Shown: positions 8,592-16,469 of the stretch, in pieces | Layout of the letters: each line of letters opens with the position of its first letter | How positions within the stretch are numbered: the stretch's first letter is position 1 | NCBI GenBank assembly: GCA_964460985.1 | Contig: CAYWQX010000013.1 | Span: 1-46,481, forward strand | Direction of reading: 5' to 3' | Length of the DNA: 46,481 nucleotides | Origin: CAZABG01 sp964460985 | GTDB taxonomy: Bacteria > Chlamydiota > Chlamydiia > Chlamydiales > Parachlamydiaceae | Notes under the pieces: generated by a model | Told to the model about the DNA's origin: nothing | Seen by the model: the letters and a program-made list of their open reading frames with translations, nothing else | Database searches by the model: none | Program-made: the position numbers and the translations under genes

Positions 8592-9149
8592 ATGAGCCCT
8601 ATTTCTCAAATCGATTGCCAGCTAAATATTTTAAAAAACGCTGAAATTGATACGCAAAACACTTATATCATTTCGAAGCTCGCCTGGGTCATTTTTCCCA
8701 CAATGTTTTGTTTAGCCGTAGCTGGACGCCCTCTTTTTCAAATGGAAAAAGAAGTTTACGTCTTGCAAGGATTTCTGGTTTTTTTGGCTTTCCATCCCTT
8801 TTTGTTTATCTTGTACGGATTCTCTGAGCTCTTCGCTTTATGGAAGCCCTTTAGTATTGACATCGATGACTCTCTTTCACCCAGCATTGCTTTAAAAAAA
8901 ATTAGCCAGAAGACAGGCTCTCTAATCTATCAAAAATATGAGCCTATCAATGTGGCTCTCTACTTATTGTCAGTAAATATTTTGATCGCAGGCTTTTACT
9001 CCATCATGCACCGGAAACCATCCATGAAGAGGTTTTTAATCGCTGCAGCCCCTCAGATAATTGCCGAGATCTATCTGACGGTCACGAATGAAGGATTCAA
9101 CGAAAAAGAGTTCACACTTAATTTAAAACGTTGCCTGGATAATCCATGA
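8592..9149 (+). CDS. Four-helix membrane protein, paralogue 1 of island
   Basis: This 185-aa protein matches no family I know. It has hydrophobic helices at about 27-46, 56-80, 120-138 and 146-165, arranged as two closely spaced pairs around a polar middle. A cysteine sits near each terminus (Cys9 in SQIDC; Cys181 in KRCLDNP). The start motif MSPISQIDC and the C-terminal LxxCL pattern recur in its neighbours, making this the first of five tandem paralogues. The ATG follows AAGGT (8583-8587), which lies within a small hairpin (8573-8588). Its stop overlaps the next ATG (ATGA). Paired hydrophobic helices recall chlamydial inclusion-membrane proteins, but that link is inference. Confidence 0.75.
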   Translation: MSPISQIDCQLNILKNAEIDTQNTYIISKLAWVIFPTMFCLAVAGRPLFQMEKEVYVLQGFLVFLAFHPFLFILYGFSELFALWKPFSIDIDDSLSPSIALKKISQKTGSLIYQKYEPINVALYLLSVNILIAGFYSIMHRKPSMKRFLIAAAPQIIAEIYLTVTNEGFNEKEFTLNLKRCLDNP

Positions 9150-9754
9150 CCCAAGCTTTGACCTGTTACTTTGAAAAGAAATATGAAATTAAAATGACCC
9201 TATACCGGGATGGTTTCTATTACAAAATCGCGAGCATTTCACTCCCCATTCTTTTGGGCCTATCCCTTTATATCTCATGCGGTAAATCAGCCGATTTAGC
9301 CCTATCGACCTCTCACTACATTGCAGAAACCGTCTTATTTTTTACTCTCTATGGAGCTGCCTTATCATTGTTTAATTTCTTTCATCTGTGTTCTTTAATC
9401 GTAGAAAATCCCATTAATGATTTAAAAAACACATTAATCTTATTAAACATAGACCCTGAGCTCTTTTTGAATAAAATAAAGAGAATAGATTCCTCTGAAA
9501 TCGTTTCCTTAATACATAAAAAAGTTTCGGCTTTCTATGGCTTAAATTCGTTAAATATTCTCACGAGTTTAATTTTTTTAGGCGTTTCATCGATGATGGC
9601 CGTTAAAGGAACTATCAGCTTTAGGAAATTTTGTGTGGCCAATCTCATCAATCTCCTAGTGTATCAAATCGGTTTTTACTCTTGGACCAAAGCTCAAGAA
9701 ACCATTGATATCAGAAACTACTCAAAGCCCTTAACAGACTGCCTGAAAGAATGA
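9146..9754 (+). CDS. Four-helix membrane protein, paralogue 2
   Basis: This is a 202-aa member of the same family as its upstream neighbour, with which it shares an ATGA overlap (9146-9149). It has Cys near the N-terminus (MTQALTC), helices at about 27-45, 52-75, 130-150 and 160-180, and a C-terminal DCLKE. The motif GLNSLNI precedes the third helix and recurs in degenerate form in the other paralogues. The final 250 bp or so of this gene is duplicated, in damaged form, at 10880-11100. A perfect hairpin immediately follows the stop. The function is unknown. Confidence 0.75.
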   Translation: MTQALTCYFEKKYEIKMTLYRDGFYYKIASISLPILLGLSLYISCGKSADLALSTSHYIAETVLFFTLYGAALSLFNFFHLCSLIVENPINDLKNTLILLNIDPELFLNKIKRIDSSEIVSLIHKKVSAFYGLNSLNILTSLIFLGVSSMMAVKGTISFRKFCVANLINLLVYQIGFYSWTKAQETIDIRNYSKPLTDCLKE

Positions 9755-9757
9755 AAA

Positions 9758-9783
9758 AGTCGACTTTATGTTAAAAGTCGACT
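9758..9783. terminator. Perfect 10-bp hairpin after paralogue 2
   Basis: The arms AGTCGACTTT (9758-9767) and AAAGTCGACT (9774-9783) flank a 6-nt loop, 4 bp after the stop codon. No U-run follows, so it may be an mRNA 3' stabiliser or a weak terminator. The same hairpin occurs at 11075-11100, as part of the duplicated block. Confidence 0.5.
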
Positions 9784-10146
9784 AGAAAAGAGTTCGCATT
9801 TTACGACGACTTCTTCCGTGTACTTTTACCGCTCTATTCGCCTTCAGCAATCACTTCCATAGCAAGAGAATCCTTTCCCATCTTTTCAGTAGTTAAAGTT
9901 TTTATCGATAGTCTTAACCTTCAGCTAACGAGAGAGTAATAGACATTTAAAATATAAAACAAAGAACTCATTCAAAGAGGAAGTCTTATTCATCACAGCC
10001 ATGCTGTATTAAACGTGAATATTTATGGGGACTTTCTTCCCACCTTCAGTTTGTTTATTGTTAATTTATAATTAATTTTTGATGTCAATAAGCATTAATA
10101 CAAAAATTTTTCTATAATTAGGCTATAGTCAAAGTGGAGGCATTTT
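9784..10146 (+). promoter_or_regulatory. Intergenic region with -10 and strong RBS for the following orphan
   Basis: This gene-free stretch is about 360 bp and AT-rich. TATAAT at 10113-10118 is a good -10, but no good -35 is seen at 16-18 bp spacing. GTGGAGG at 10134-10140 is a strong ribosome site 6 nt before the ATG at 10147. The segment GAGTTCGCAT at 9790-9799 matches the sequence just before the start of paralogue 3 (GAGTTCGCATG at 11155-11165). It may be the stump of a deleted family member. The rest shows no recognisable feature. Confidence 0.45.
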
Positions 10147-10836
10147 ATGGATCCAATCAGGGCGGGAGGCAGTCAGCCTCCTGAAGCGGGCAAAAATATA
10201 GAAAATCATCAAACGAGTTTAAACAAAGGGCAAGACCTGCTTAAACAAGGGATCTCCACGCATAGGGAGGGTCAGGATGTAAAATCTTTGGGGTTAACAC
10301 ACAAAGTTAAAGAGCTGGCGAAAAACGCAAAAAATAGCATCTCAAAATTTGGCAATTCCGCTTTAAGATCAGCCGCAAAAAACGCAAAAGAAGTTGGGGT
10401 CTCCATCAAGGAAAATGTTATGATAGCTAAAGAAAAAGCCAGTTCCTTGGGTAACAGTATTCTTGGAAAAATAAAGGGCGATACTTCCGAATCTTATGAG
10501 CTTGAGTTAACACAAAATGAGTATCCTACTAACACCCCTCGCATCCCCACACCAATTTCAAATAAGGTGATAGATTCAGCTTTAGAAAGTATGAGCGCGG
10601 TTCGAAAGCATTATGAAAATAAGTCTACTGATGAGGCGCAAGATTTTTTAAATTCAATCGAAATATTTAGAACAAATGCGGAATTAATGCTTAATTTAGA
10701 AAAGGAAATAGGCAAAAATCCAAATCTTTCCGGTAAAGAAAAGGAAGATGCAATTAATAAACTAAATGGTTACGCAAGAAATATTGAAGAAGCTTTTAAA
10801 CCTTTTTCACATCTTATTGCCAAAAAAGAAGAATGA
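10147..10836 (+). CDS. Soluble helical orphan protein inside the paralogue island
   Basis: I do not recognise this 229-aa protein. It has no signal peptide and no membrane helix. The N-terminus (MDPIRAGGSQPPEAG) is polar, flexible and Gly/Pro-rich. A Lys/Ala/Ser-rich amphipathic helical segment follows (about 50-105). A Thr/Pro linker (about 120-140) leads to a Glu/Asn-rich helical C-terminus. The composition is unlike the hydrophobic genes on either side. A disordered N-terminus followed by helices is common in type III substrates, but no specific motif proves this. It has its own -10 (10113-10118) and a strong GGAGG ribosome site. It sits between a full-length family gene and a broken copy of the same gene's end, suggesting insertion by recombination. 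Confidence 0.65.
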   Translation: MDPIRAGGSQPPEAGKNIENHQTSLNKGQDLLKQGISTHREGQDVKSLGLTHKVKELAKNAKNSISKFGNSALRSAAKNAKEVGVSIKENVMIAKEKASSLGNSILGKIKGDTSESYELELTQNEYPTNTPRIPTPISNKVIDSALESMSAVRKHYENKSTDEAQDFLNSIEIFRTNAELMLNLEKEIGKNPNLSGKEKEDAINKLNGYARNIEEAFKPFSHLIAKKEE

Positions 10837-10879
10837 ACTTACATGGTCCCGTGTTTTGTTCGTTTGGTCCGACCCGTCA

Positions 10880-11100
10880 TTAATACATAAAAAAGTTTCG
10901 GCTTTTATGGCTTAAATTCATTAAATATTCTCACGAGTTTATTTTTTTTAGGAATTTCATCGATGATGGCCCTTAAAGGGACTATCAGCTTTAGGAAGTT
11001 TTGTGTGGCCAATCTAATCAATCTCCTAATGTATCAAATCGGTTTCCTTAATAGACTGCCTGAAAGAATGAAGAAGTCGACTTTATGTTAAAGGTCGATT
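10880..11100 (+). pseudogene. Decayed duplicate of the 3' end of paralogue 2
   Basis: The segment aligns almost base for base with 9509-9783, the last 250 bp or so of paralogue 2 plus its hairpin. Differences are a 1-bp deletion (CTTTCTATGG becomes CTTTTATGG near 10907), an internal deletion of about 55 bp near 11043-11048, and scattered substitutions. The reading frame is broken and there is no start. The trailing hairpin survives (11075-11100), with changes tolerated by G-U pairs. It fills most of the 326-bp gap 10837-11162. The remaining flank 10837-10879 shows nothing recognisable. Confidence 0.88.
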
Positions 11101-11162
11101 AATCTGTAAAGTGATAAAAATTTGTCCTATTCACCTCAGAAAAACTGTAGAGGAGAGTTCGC

Positions 11163-11795
11163 ATGAATGGAGCTTTGAAGCCGCTAGAGTGTTTTTTTAG
11201 AACTCTGATACAATTAAAAAATGAGCGATTCAACGAATCCAGTATCGAGTCGATTAGCAAGATTGCCTTGCCGATTTTATTAGCCGGAATTTTTTACTGT
11301 ATCTGTCAAACGATTTCAAGGCCCTATTTTATAAGTCTTCATACCGATCCCTCCTATGTGCTTGACATAACGATTTTCATCGCTGTGAGCAGTTTTATCT
11401 TTTCTATGTTAAATACAGCCTTTTTCGTTCAGCAAATGGCTGAAAAAGGGGAAACCATTCTTGAGTGTACTCTTAAATACGGTTGCCTAACCCAAAACGG
11501 CCTTTTTGATAGATTAAAGAATTCGAATGGGACTCTTTTAGCTCAAATTATTAACAAAGAATTCACAACTATTAATAAAATCAACTTGTGTCAAGGTGCA
11601 ATAGGTCTTATTGCAATAGCGACAGTCCTTCACCTGGCCTATCTGAATAAAGGAAGGAGGCCTCTTCTTCTCTCGGCCTATTTAACCTCTCTCTTACTTC
11701 TCAGAATAGGCTTAATCGCTTACGATAATTTGAATAAGCAAAGAGACTTCACTACGATTACAAACCCTCTTAAAGAATGCTTGGAGTTAGAATGA
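11163..11795 (+). CDS. Four-helix membrane protein, paralogue 3
   Basis: This 210-aa member of the island family has Cys12 (PLECFF). Its helices lie at about 36-55, 68-90, 142-160 and 165-185, and it ends in KECLELE. AGGAG at 11151-11155 lies 7 nt before the ATG. The stop codon overlaps the ATG of the next gene (ATGA at 11792-11795), so translation is coupled. No catalytic motif is visible. The two helix pairs and terminal cysteines are the shared traits. Confidence 0.75.
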   Translation: MNGALKPLECFFRTLIQLKNERFNESSIESISKIALPILLAGIFYCICQTISRPYFISLHTDPSYVLDITIFIAVSSFIFSMLNTAFFVQQMAEKGETILECTLKYGCLTQNGLFDRLKNSNGTLLAQIINKEFTTINKINLCQGAIGLIAIATVLHLAYLNKGRRPLLLSAYLTSLLLLRIGLIAYDNLNKQRDFTTITNPLKECLELE

Positions 11796-12382
11796 CTGCT
11801 ATTTCTCCCATAGATTGTTTTATAAATACTTATGAAAGCCATTTTACCGATTTGTTCCCAAGTCCCGTCATGAGGGTATCCCATGTTATCTTACCCATTT
11901 TATTAGGGATTTCTTGCATATTTCTTACCTTGAAGCTCAAAACAAAGAGCCCTTTCGATTGCATAGGAACAGTATCGATTATTGCACTTTCCATCCTTAA
12001 CTTTTTTAGCAGCCTATTTAAATTGATCTCTGCATCCCATATTTTTTCAGGAAAAAAAGGAGTCTTTAAAGATCTTCATTTTGACGATCACGAGATTTTT
12101 AGCCTCTTTATTCAAAAGATCGATCTTTTTCTCAAGCCGGCACTTGACTCGGCTCTTAATTATCATCGTTTAAATACTCTCAATATAATCCCTGCCATGG
12201 TAGCTGCTTGTATCGTATTGAAGAATAGCCGTAAAATATCTTCACACCCGGAACTATTTCTTACGACTATGCTGTTTGCAATCTCCCTTTCTTACTGTTC
12301 GATCATGGTTAAGGCAGACCTTGAAAGGCTTCCCTCTTTAAATACGTTAGTAGGTAAACTCCTTCAGTGCAGGACTGCTTAA
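11792..12382 (+). CDS. Four-helix membrane protein, paralogue 4
   Basis: The protein is 196 aa from the ATG at 11792. A longer frame opens at 11777. The later ATG is preferred because it forms an ATGA overlap with paralogue 3, follows GGAG at 11783-11786, and yields MTAISPIDC, nearly the same N-terminus as paralogue 1. Helices lie at about 28-45, 52-75, 135-152 and 160-180. HRLNTLNI precedes the third helix, like GLNSLNI in paralogue 2. The C-terminus ends LLQCRTA, which keeps the terminal Cys. Confidence 0.72.
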   Translation: MTAISPIDCFINTYESHFTDLFPSPVMRVSHVILPILLGISCIFLTLKLKTKSPFDCIGTVSIIALSILNFFSSLFKLISASHIFSGKKGVFKDLHFDDHEIFSLFIQKIDLFLKPALDSALNYHRLNTLNIIPAMVAACIVLKNSRKISSHPELFLTTMLFAISLSYCSIMVKADLERLPSLNTLVGKLLQCRTA

Positions 12383-12384
12383 AA

Positions 12385-13083
12385 ATGGGAATACCTCTTA
12401 AAGTATCTGTTCATCGAGGGGCAGAAGAGATTTTATCCTATTCGAAAACGCTCGATGTTCTCCAGGTGAGGGTAGAACAAATCAAGGCGATCCAGCAGTG
12501 CATGGTCAACTTGATTGATCAAGCTCAAAATCGATTTCTTTATGATTTAAAACCCAACCTCTTTAGGGCGGCCCAATTAATGATCCCTTTTTCTTTGCTA
12601 GCAGGAAATCTACTGATCACCCGGTCTTATCAAAAAGGCCCCTATTTCAGTACGTCCTACAAGTTAATTGCGGTTCAAATCCTGTTTTCGCTTTGGAATA
12701 TTTTTAATTATTTAAAGATAATTTATTCACAGATATTTTTTGAGCCCTTAAAGGTCGATGTAATCTTGAAATATGAGTTAAAACTCCTTCAAGAATTCGA
12801 AGATAAATCGCTAGATAAACTGGCTTTTACTATCGATTTAAACGCTTTGGAAGAGTATAAATGCGGCGCACTAAACTTGATTATTGGCATTGCAGCCATC
12901 ACTACGGTTGCCTTTATGGCTTTATCAAGACCCTACTCGGCGCCAAAACTTCTATCTGCCTTTTTTTATCTATCGGCATTGGCGATGATAATTTTTGGAG
13001 CGATCTCTTTTAGTTTATATCGAGAAATGTCTAAAGGGGCTACCCTTACAAATCAGATAAAGCAGTGCCATCCGGCTTCATGA
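12385..13083 (+). CDS. Four-helix membrane protein, paralogue 5 (divergent)
   Basis: This is the longest member, 232 aa from the ATG at 12385. That start follows AGGA at 12371-12374 and lies 2 bp after the upstream stop. A GTG at 12367 would add six residues and overlap the upstream gene. An additional N-terminal helical, possibly coiled-coil, region of about 60 residues precedes two hydrophobic pairs at about 65-115 and 165-215. The GALNLI motif before helix 3 and the C-terminal IKQC match the family pattern. The 3' end overlaps the opposite-strand gene by 38 bp. Confidence 0.7.
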   Translation: MGIPLKVSVHRGAEEILSYSKTLDVLQVRVEQIKAIQQCMVNLIDQAQNRFLYDLKPNLFRAAQLMIPFSLLAGNLLITRSYQKGPYFSTSYKLIAVQILFSLWNIFNYLKIIYSQIFFEPLKVDVILKYELKLLQEFEDKSLDKLAFTIDLNALEEYKCGALNLIIGIAAITTVAFMALSRPYSAPKLLSAFFYLSALAMIIFGAISFSLYREMSKGATLTNQIKQCHPAS

Positions 13084-13765
13084 GCTCTTCAAAATGCTCT
13101 CCCATACGATGAATCCATTCTACTAAAACTTCATCTTTTGAGGCGGGCTTTAAAAGCTTGTTCCAGTTTTGAATGTCTTCATAAGAGAGGTCCATGAAGC
13201 CTTTTCCAGATAAGCTAGCGAGCGATAATGCTTGGGAGGGGGAGGTCATAAATAGAAAAGAGACCGCTTGATGCCATTTTTTTAAAGTTTTCTCTTTAAA
13301 TCCCCACCTGATTTCCTCAGGATAAATCGTTGCCATAGTAACCGAAACGTCTCCGTAAGAGCCTTCGTTAGCTACGATTTCATCTTCGACTAACTTTAAA
13401 AAGGTATGATTCTGAGAGGGAGGCACGTATTTCTTTAACTCCTCGTAGATCTGCATCTCCTCCACCAACTTGTCTCTCTCAATATCAACATAAGAGTGAA
13501 ATTTCATCCCGGCTATAAACGGATTTTCTTCTTTTAAAACTTCACTAAGAGGCATGGGGTCAAAATGGGTTTCGGAACGGTCCGAATCGGCAAGATGCCT
13601 AATATCGGGAAACAAAGTACCCACAATAAAAGCTTGCTGCTCTTCGGGTGTGTATTTTGGATAATATTTAAAAAATATACGTGTAATATAAACATGCGTT
13701 ACGGGAAACGCAGCTTCTAAATAAAAAGAACTAAATAAAACTAAACTTAATAAGATTTTAAGCAT
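13046..13765 (-). CDS. Exported zinc-dependent phospholipase C-like protein
   Basis: The precursor is 239 aa with a Sec signal peptide (about 1-18, cleavage after YLEA). The mature N-terminus carries PVTHVYI, then FIVGTLFPDI, a THFDP segment and FHSYVDIERDK. This spacing of His and Asp residues is typical of the zinc-dependent phospholipase C / S1-P1 fold, whose clustered His/Asp residues bind zinc and cut phosphodiester bonds. The assignment rests on motif recognition only. The protein would act in the periplasm or outside the cell. Its 3' end overlaps paralogue 5 by 38 bp on the other strand. Confidence 0.6.
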   Translation of the reverse strand: MLKILLSLVLFSSFYLEAAFPVTHVYITRIFFKYYPKYTPEEQQAFIVGTLFPDIRHLADSDRSETHFDPMPLSEVLKEENPFIAGMKFHSYVDIERDKLVEEMQIYEELKKYVPPSQNHTFLKLVEDEIVANEGSYGDVSVTMATIYPEEIRWGFKEKTLKKWHQAVSFLFMTSPSQALSLASLSGKGFMDLSYEDIQNWNKLLKPASKDEVLVEWIHRMGEHFEELMKPDGTALSDL

Positions 13766-13952
13766 TTATTTTTCAATAAAGAACATGATTATTAAATTAA
13801 ATTGAGTTGAAGTCAAGGGGTTGTTTTGATATATTAAAAAATTATTATGCCTATGGGCTTGTCTGCTCGTCCGGGCGATTTGAGCTAAAAAAGTCATTCA
13901 GCTTGGAAAGTAAAGTTGCAGCGCCTGTAAAAAAGATAGTGCAATTATTTTT

Positions 13953-15797
13953 ATGAGTTTAGATAAAGCCTCTTCGATCAAGCACTCGGGCAATAATTTA
14001 CAAACCTATTCCAACTCGCTTCCCCGATTTATTTGGCATTTCATTAAAAAGCAAAAAGGGCTGTTTTTTATCATCCAGTTTTTTTGCCTGGCGTGGACGA
14101 TCGATCATGTGCTTTGGCCGATTGTTTTTGGAATGTTTATAGATAAAATAACAAACTATCCGGGAGGGGATGTCTGGGCTTATCTCGCTCTCCCTATAGG
14201 ACTTGGACTTGCCCTCTGGATAACCATTGAAATTTTCTATCGGCTTGCAGGATTTATTCAGGCGATCGCTTTTCCTAAACTGGAAGCCGATATTCGAATG
14301 AGCCTATTCGATTATGTTCAAGATCACTCCTATAGTTATTTTGCATCTAACTTTTCAGGAAGTATTGCCAACAAAATTTCCGATATGACCTTGGGAGTGA
14401 CCCGTATCGTTCAACAAACCGTACAACTTTTTATTCCTGTCATCATAGGTCTAATCAGCTCGACCCTCCTATTTATTTTTGTTCAGCCTTTGTTTGGAAT
14501 TATTTTAGGCGCCTGGATCATTGTTCACGTCAGCATCTGCCTATTTTTTGCACGAAAATGCGACCGCTTTTCTCATATCCATTCTGAATCAAGAAGTCTT
14601 TTGGTCGGAAAAATTGTAGACAGTTTAACGAACCACATCAATACCCGCCTTTTTTCCCGTAAACGCTTCGAGCTAGATTACTTAAAAAAGTATCAGGCTG
14701 AAGAGCAGAAAAAGAATGTAGAGTCTTTGTGGATCATCGAAAAGATGAAAATCTACCTGGGCTTGGCAAGCTTAATCGGCCCTGGACTTCTCTTGAACTG
14801 GTATATGATCTACAGCTGGGGTCAAGGTTATATAACAGCGGGAGAAGTGGTCTTCATTTTTAACTCCTCCTGGAACGTGATGATGATGGCCTGGTTTGCC
14901 GGCCTTGAAATACCTCTCTTTTTTAAAGAGGTCGGAACTTGCAGACAAGCGCTTAGCCTTATCAATCATCCCCATGATATCGTCGATAAACCTAACGCCG
15001 CCCCCTTGAAAGTCACAAAAGGGGAGATCACCTTTGAAAACGTCTCCTTTAAATACAGCCCTCAATCCTCCATCTTTAAAGATAAGACACTTACAATTAA
15101 AGCGGGGGAAAAAGTAGGGCTGGTCGGTTTTTCAGGCTCAGGAAAAACAACATTTGTTCACCTCATTCTACGCTACTATGATGTTCAAAGCGGAAAAATC
15201 AAAATTGATGGCCAAGATATCTCCCATATCAAACTCGACTCCTTAAGAGATAATATCGCTTTGATTCCTCAAGATCCCTCCCTTTTCCACCGCACGATCT
15301 GGGAAAATATTCACTACGGCAATCCCAATGCATCCCCGGATGAAGTTCTGCATGCGTCGCAACAAGCTCACGCGGATGAGTTTATCATGAAAATGCCCGA
15401 AAAATATAAGTCATTGGTCGGCGAAAGAGGGGTCAAACTGTCAGGCGGACAGAAGCAAAGGATTGCGATTGCAAGGGCGATTTTGAAAAACGCTCCTATC
15501 TTAATTTTAGATGAAGCGACATCGGCCCTTGACTCTGTCACCGAAAAATGCATTCAAGAATCTTTAACCGAGCTTATGCAAGGCAAAACGAGCATTGTGA
15601 TTGCCCACAGACTCTCCACTCTATCCGGCATGGATAGAATATTGGTATTTGACCAAGGCAACATTATTGAAGAGGGGACGCATGACGAGCTGATTCAAGC
15701 AGGCGGCCATTATTCGATGATGTGGACGATGCAAGCAGGGGGCTTCCTCCCCTCCTCCTTAGATGGCGAAGAGGACGAGGAAGAAGAAGAGTTTTAA
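13953..15797 (+). CDS. ABC transporter, fused permease-ATPase (MsbA-like exporter)
   Basis: This 614-aa half-transporter has a six-helix membrane domain (about 30-330) and an ATPase domain (about 355-590). Walker A is GFSGSGKTT near 391, the signature LSGGQKQR near 495, and Walker B ILILDEATSALD near 515-527. The H-loop HRLST follows. It ends in a very acidic tail (EDEEEEEEF-like). Such exporters work as dimers in the inner membrane and move lipids, peptides or drugs. The substrate is undetermined. Upstream, 13766-13952 holds no gene and the start has no clear Shine-Dalgarno. Confidence 0.92.
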   Translation: MSLDKASSIKHSGNNLQTYSNSLPRFIWHFIKKQKGLFFIIQFFCLAWTIDHVLWPIVFGMFIDKITNYPGGDVWAYLALPIGLGLALWITIEIFYRLAGFIQAIAFPKLEADIRMSLFDYVQDHSYSYFASNFSGSIANKISDMTLGVTRIVQQTVQLFIPVIIGLISSTLLFIFVQPLFGIILGAWIIVHVSICLFFARKCDRFSHIHSESRSLLVGKIVDSLTNHINTRLFSRKRFELDYLKKYQAEEQKKNVESLWIIEKMKIYLGLASLIGPGLLLNWYMIYSWGQGYITAGEVVFIFNSSWNVMMMAWFAGLEIPLFFKEVGTCRQALSLINHPHDIVDKPNAAPLKVTKGEITFENVSFKYSPQSSIFKDKTLTIKAGEKVGLVGFSGSGKTTFVHLILRYYDVQSGKIKIDGQDISHIKLDSLRDNIALIPQDPSLFHRTIWENIHYGNPNASPDEVLHASQQAHADEFIMKMPEKYKSLVGERGVKLSGGQKQRIAIARAILKNAPILILDEATSALDSVTEKCIQESLTELMQGKTSIVIAHRLSTLSGMDRILVFDQGNIIEEGTHDELIQAGGHYSMMWTMQAGGFLPSSLDGEEDEEEEEF

Positions 15798-15877
15798 TTA
15801 CTTATTGTTTTTAAACTAATTAAAGTTCTTGCTTTAGTGAATCATTTATTATATCAGGGGTAAAAAGGAGATATAAA

Positions 15878-16447
15878 ATGACTTCTCACCCCACACCCCT
15901 ATTTTCTGCAGTGGATAAGCTCAGAAGAAATTGGGCATGGTTTTTAGTACTCGGTATTTTGCTAGTTATTCTAGGAACAACCGCTGTAGCTTTGTCTTAT
16001 ACAACCACCTTGGTTTCCATTTTTTTCATCGGAGCGCTTCTCTTAATTTCGGGGATCGCAACGATCATCTATAGCTTATGGGCAAAGGATTGGAGCGGCT
16101 TTTTCATCTCGCTTCTTCTAGGCCTTCTATATGCTGTAACAGGCTATATTTTTCTCCACAAACCCATTCAGGCAGCCTCCGCTTTGACTTTAATTATCGG
16201 CTCCCTGTTTTTAGTGGGGGGTATTTTCAAAATCATCACGAGTTTATTTGTTCGCTTCGAACAGTGGGGATGGATTTTCTTCAGTGGTATTATTTCAACC
16301 CTCCTCGGATTTTTAATTCTGCAGGATTGGCCGGAAGCAAGCCTTTGGGTAATCGGCCTCTTTGTGGGGATTGACTTAATCGTCTATGGATGGACCTGGA
16401 TTATCTTGGCTTTAGCAGCAAGAAATATTTCCCTCCCAAAAACTTGA
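15878..16447 (+). CDS. HdeD-family (DUF308) membrane protein
   Basis: The 189-aa protein has six hydrophobic helices in repeated pairs, the layout of HdeD/DUF308 acid-resistance membrane proteins. Recurrent motifs are WFLVLGILLVILG, SGIATIIYSLWAKDW and GVYLFLHKP-like segments. The DUF308 family is linked to acid stress in Escherichia coli, but the biochemical activity is not established. A strong AGGAG site (about 15865-15869) precedes the ATG. TATTAT at 15847-15852 is a possible -10. Confidence 0.85.
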   Translation: MTSHPTPLFSAVDKLRRNWAWFLVLGILLVILGTTAVALSYTTTLVSIFFIGALLLISGIATIIYSLWAKDWSGFFISLLLGLLYAVTGYIFLHKPIQAASALTLIIGSLFLVGGIFKIITSLFVRFEQWGWIFFSGIISTLLGFLILQDWPEASLWVIGLFVGIDLIVYGWTWIILALAARNISLPKT

Positions 16448-16469
16448 AGATTTTAGTAAGCTAGGCTGC

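Noticed and set aside
9509..11100. Transposon-like element flanked by direct repeats
   Set aside because: The repeats are the end of a paralogue and its decayed copy. No transposase, terminal inverted repeats or target duplication is seen.
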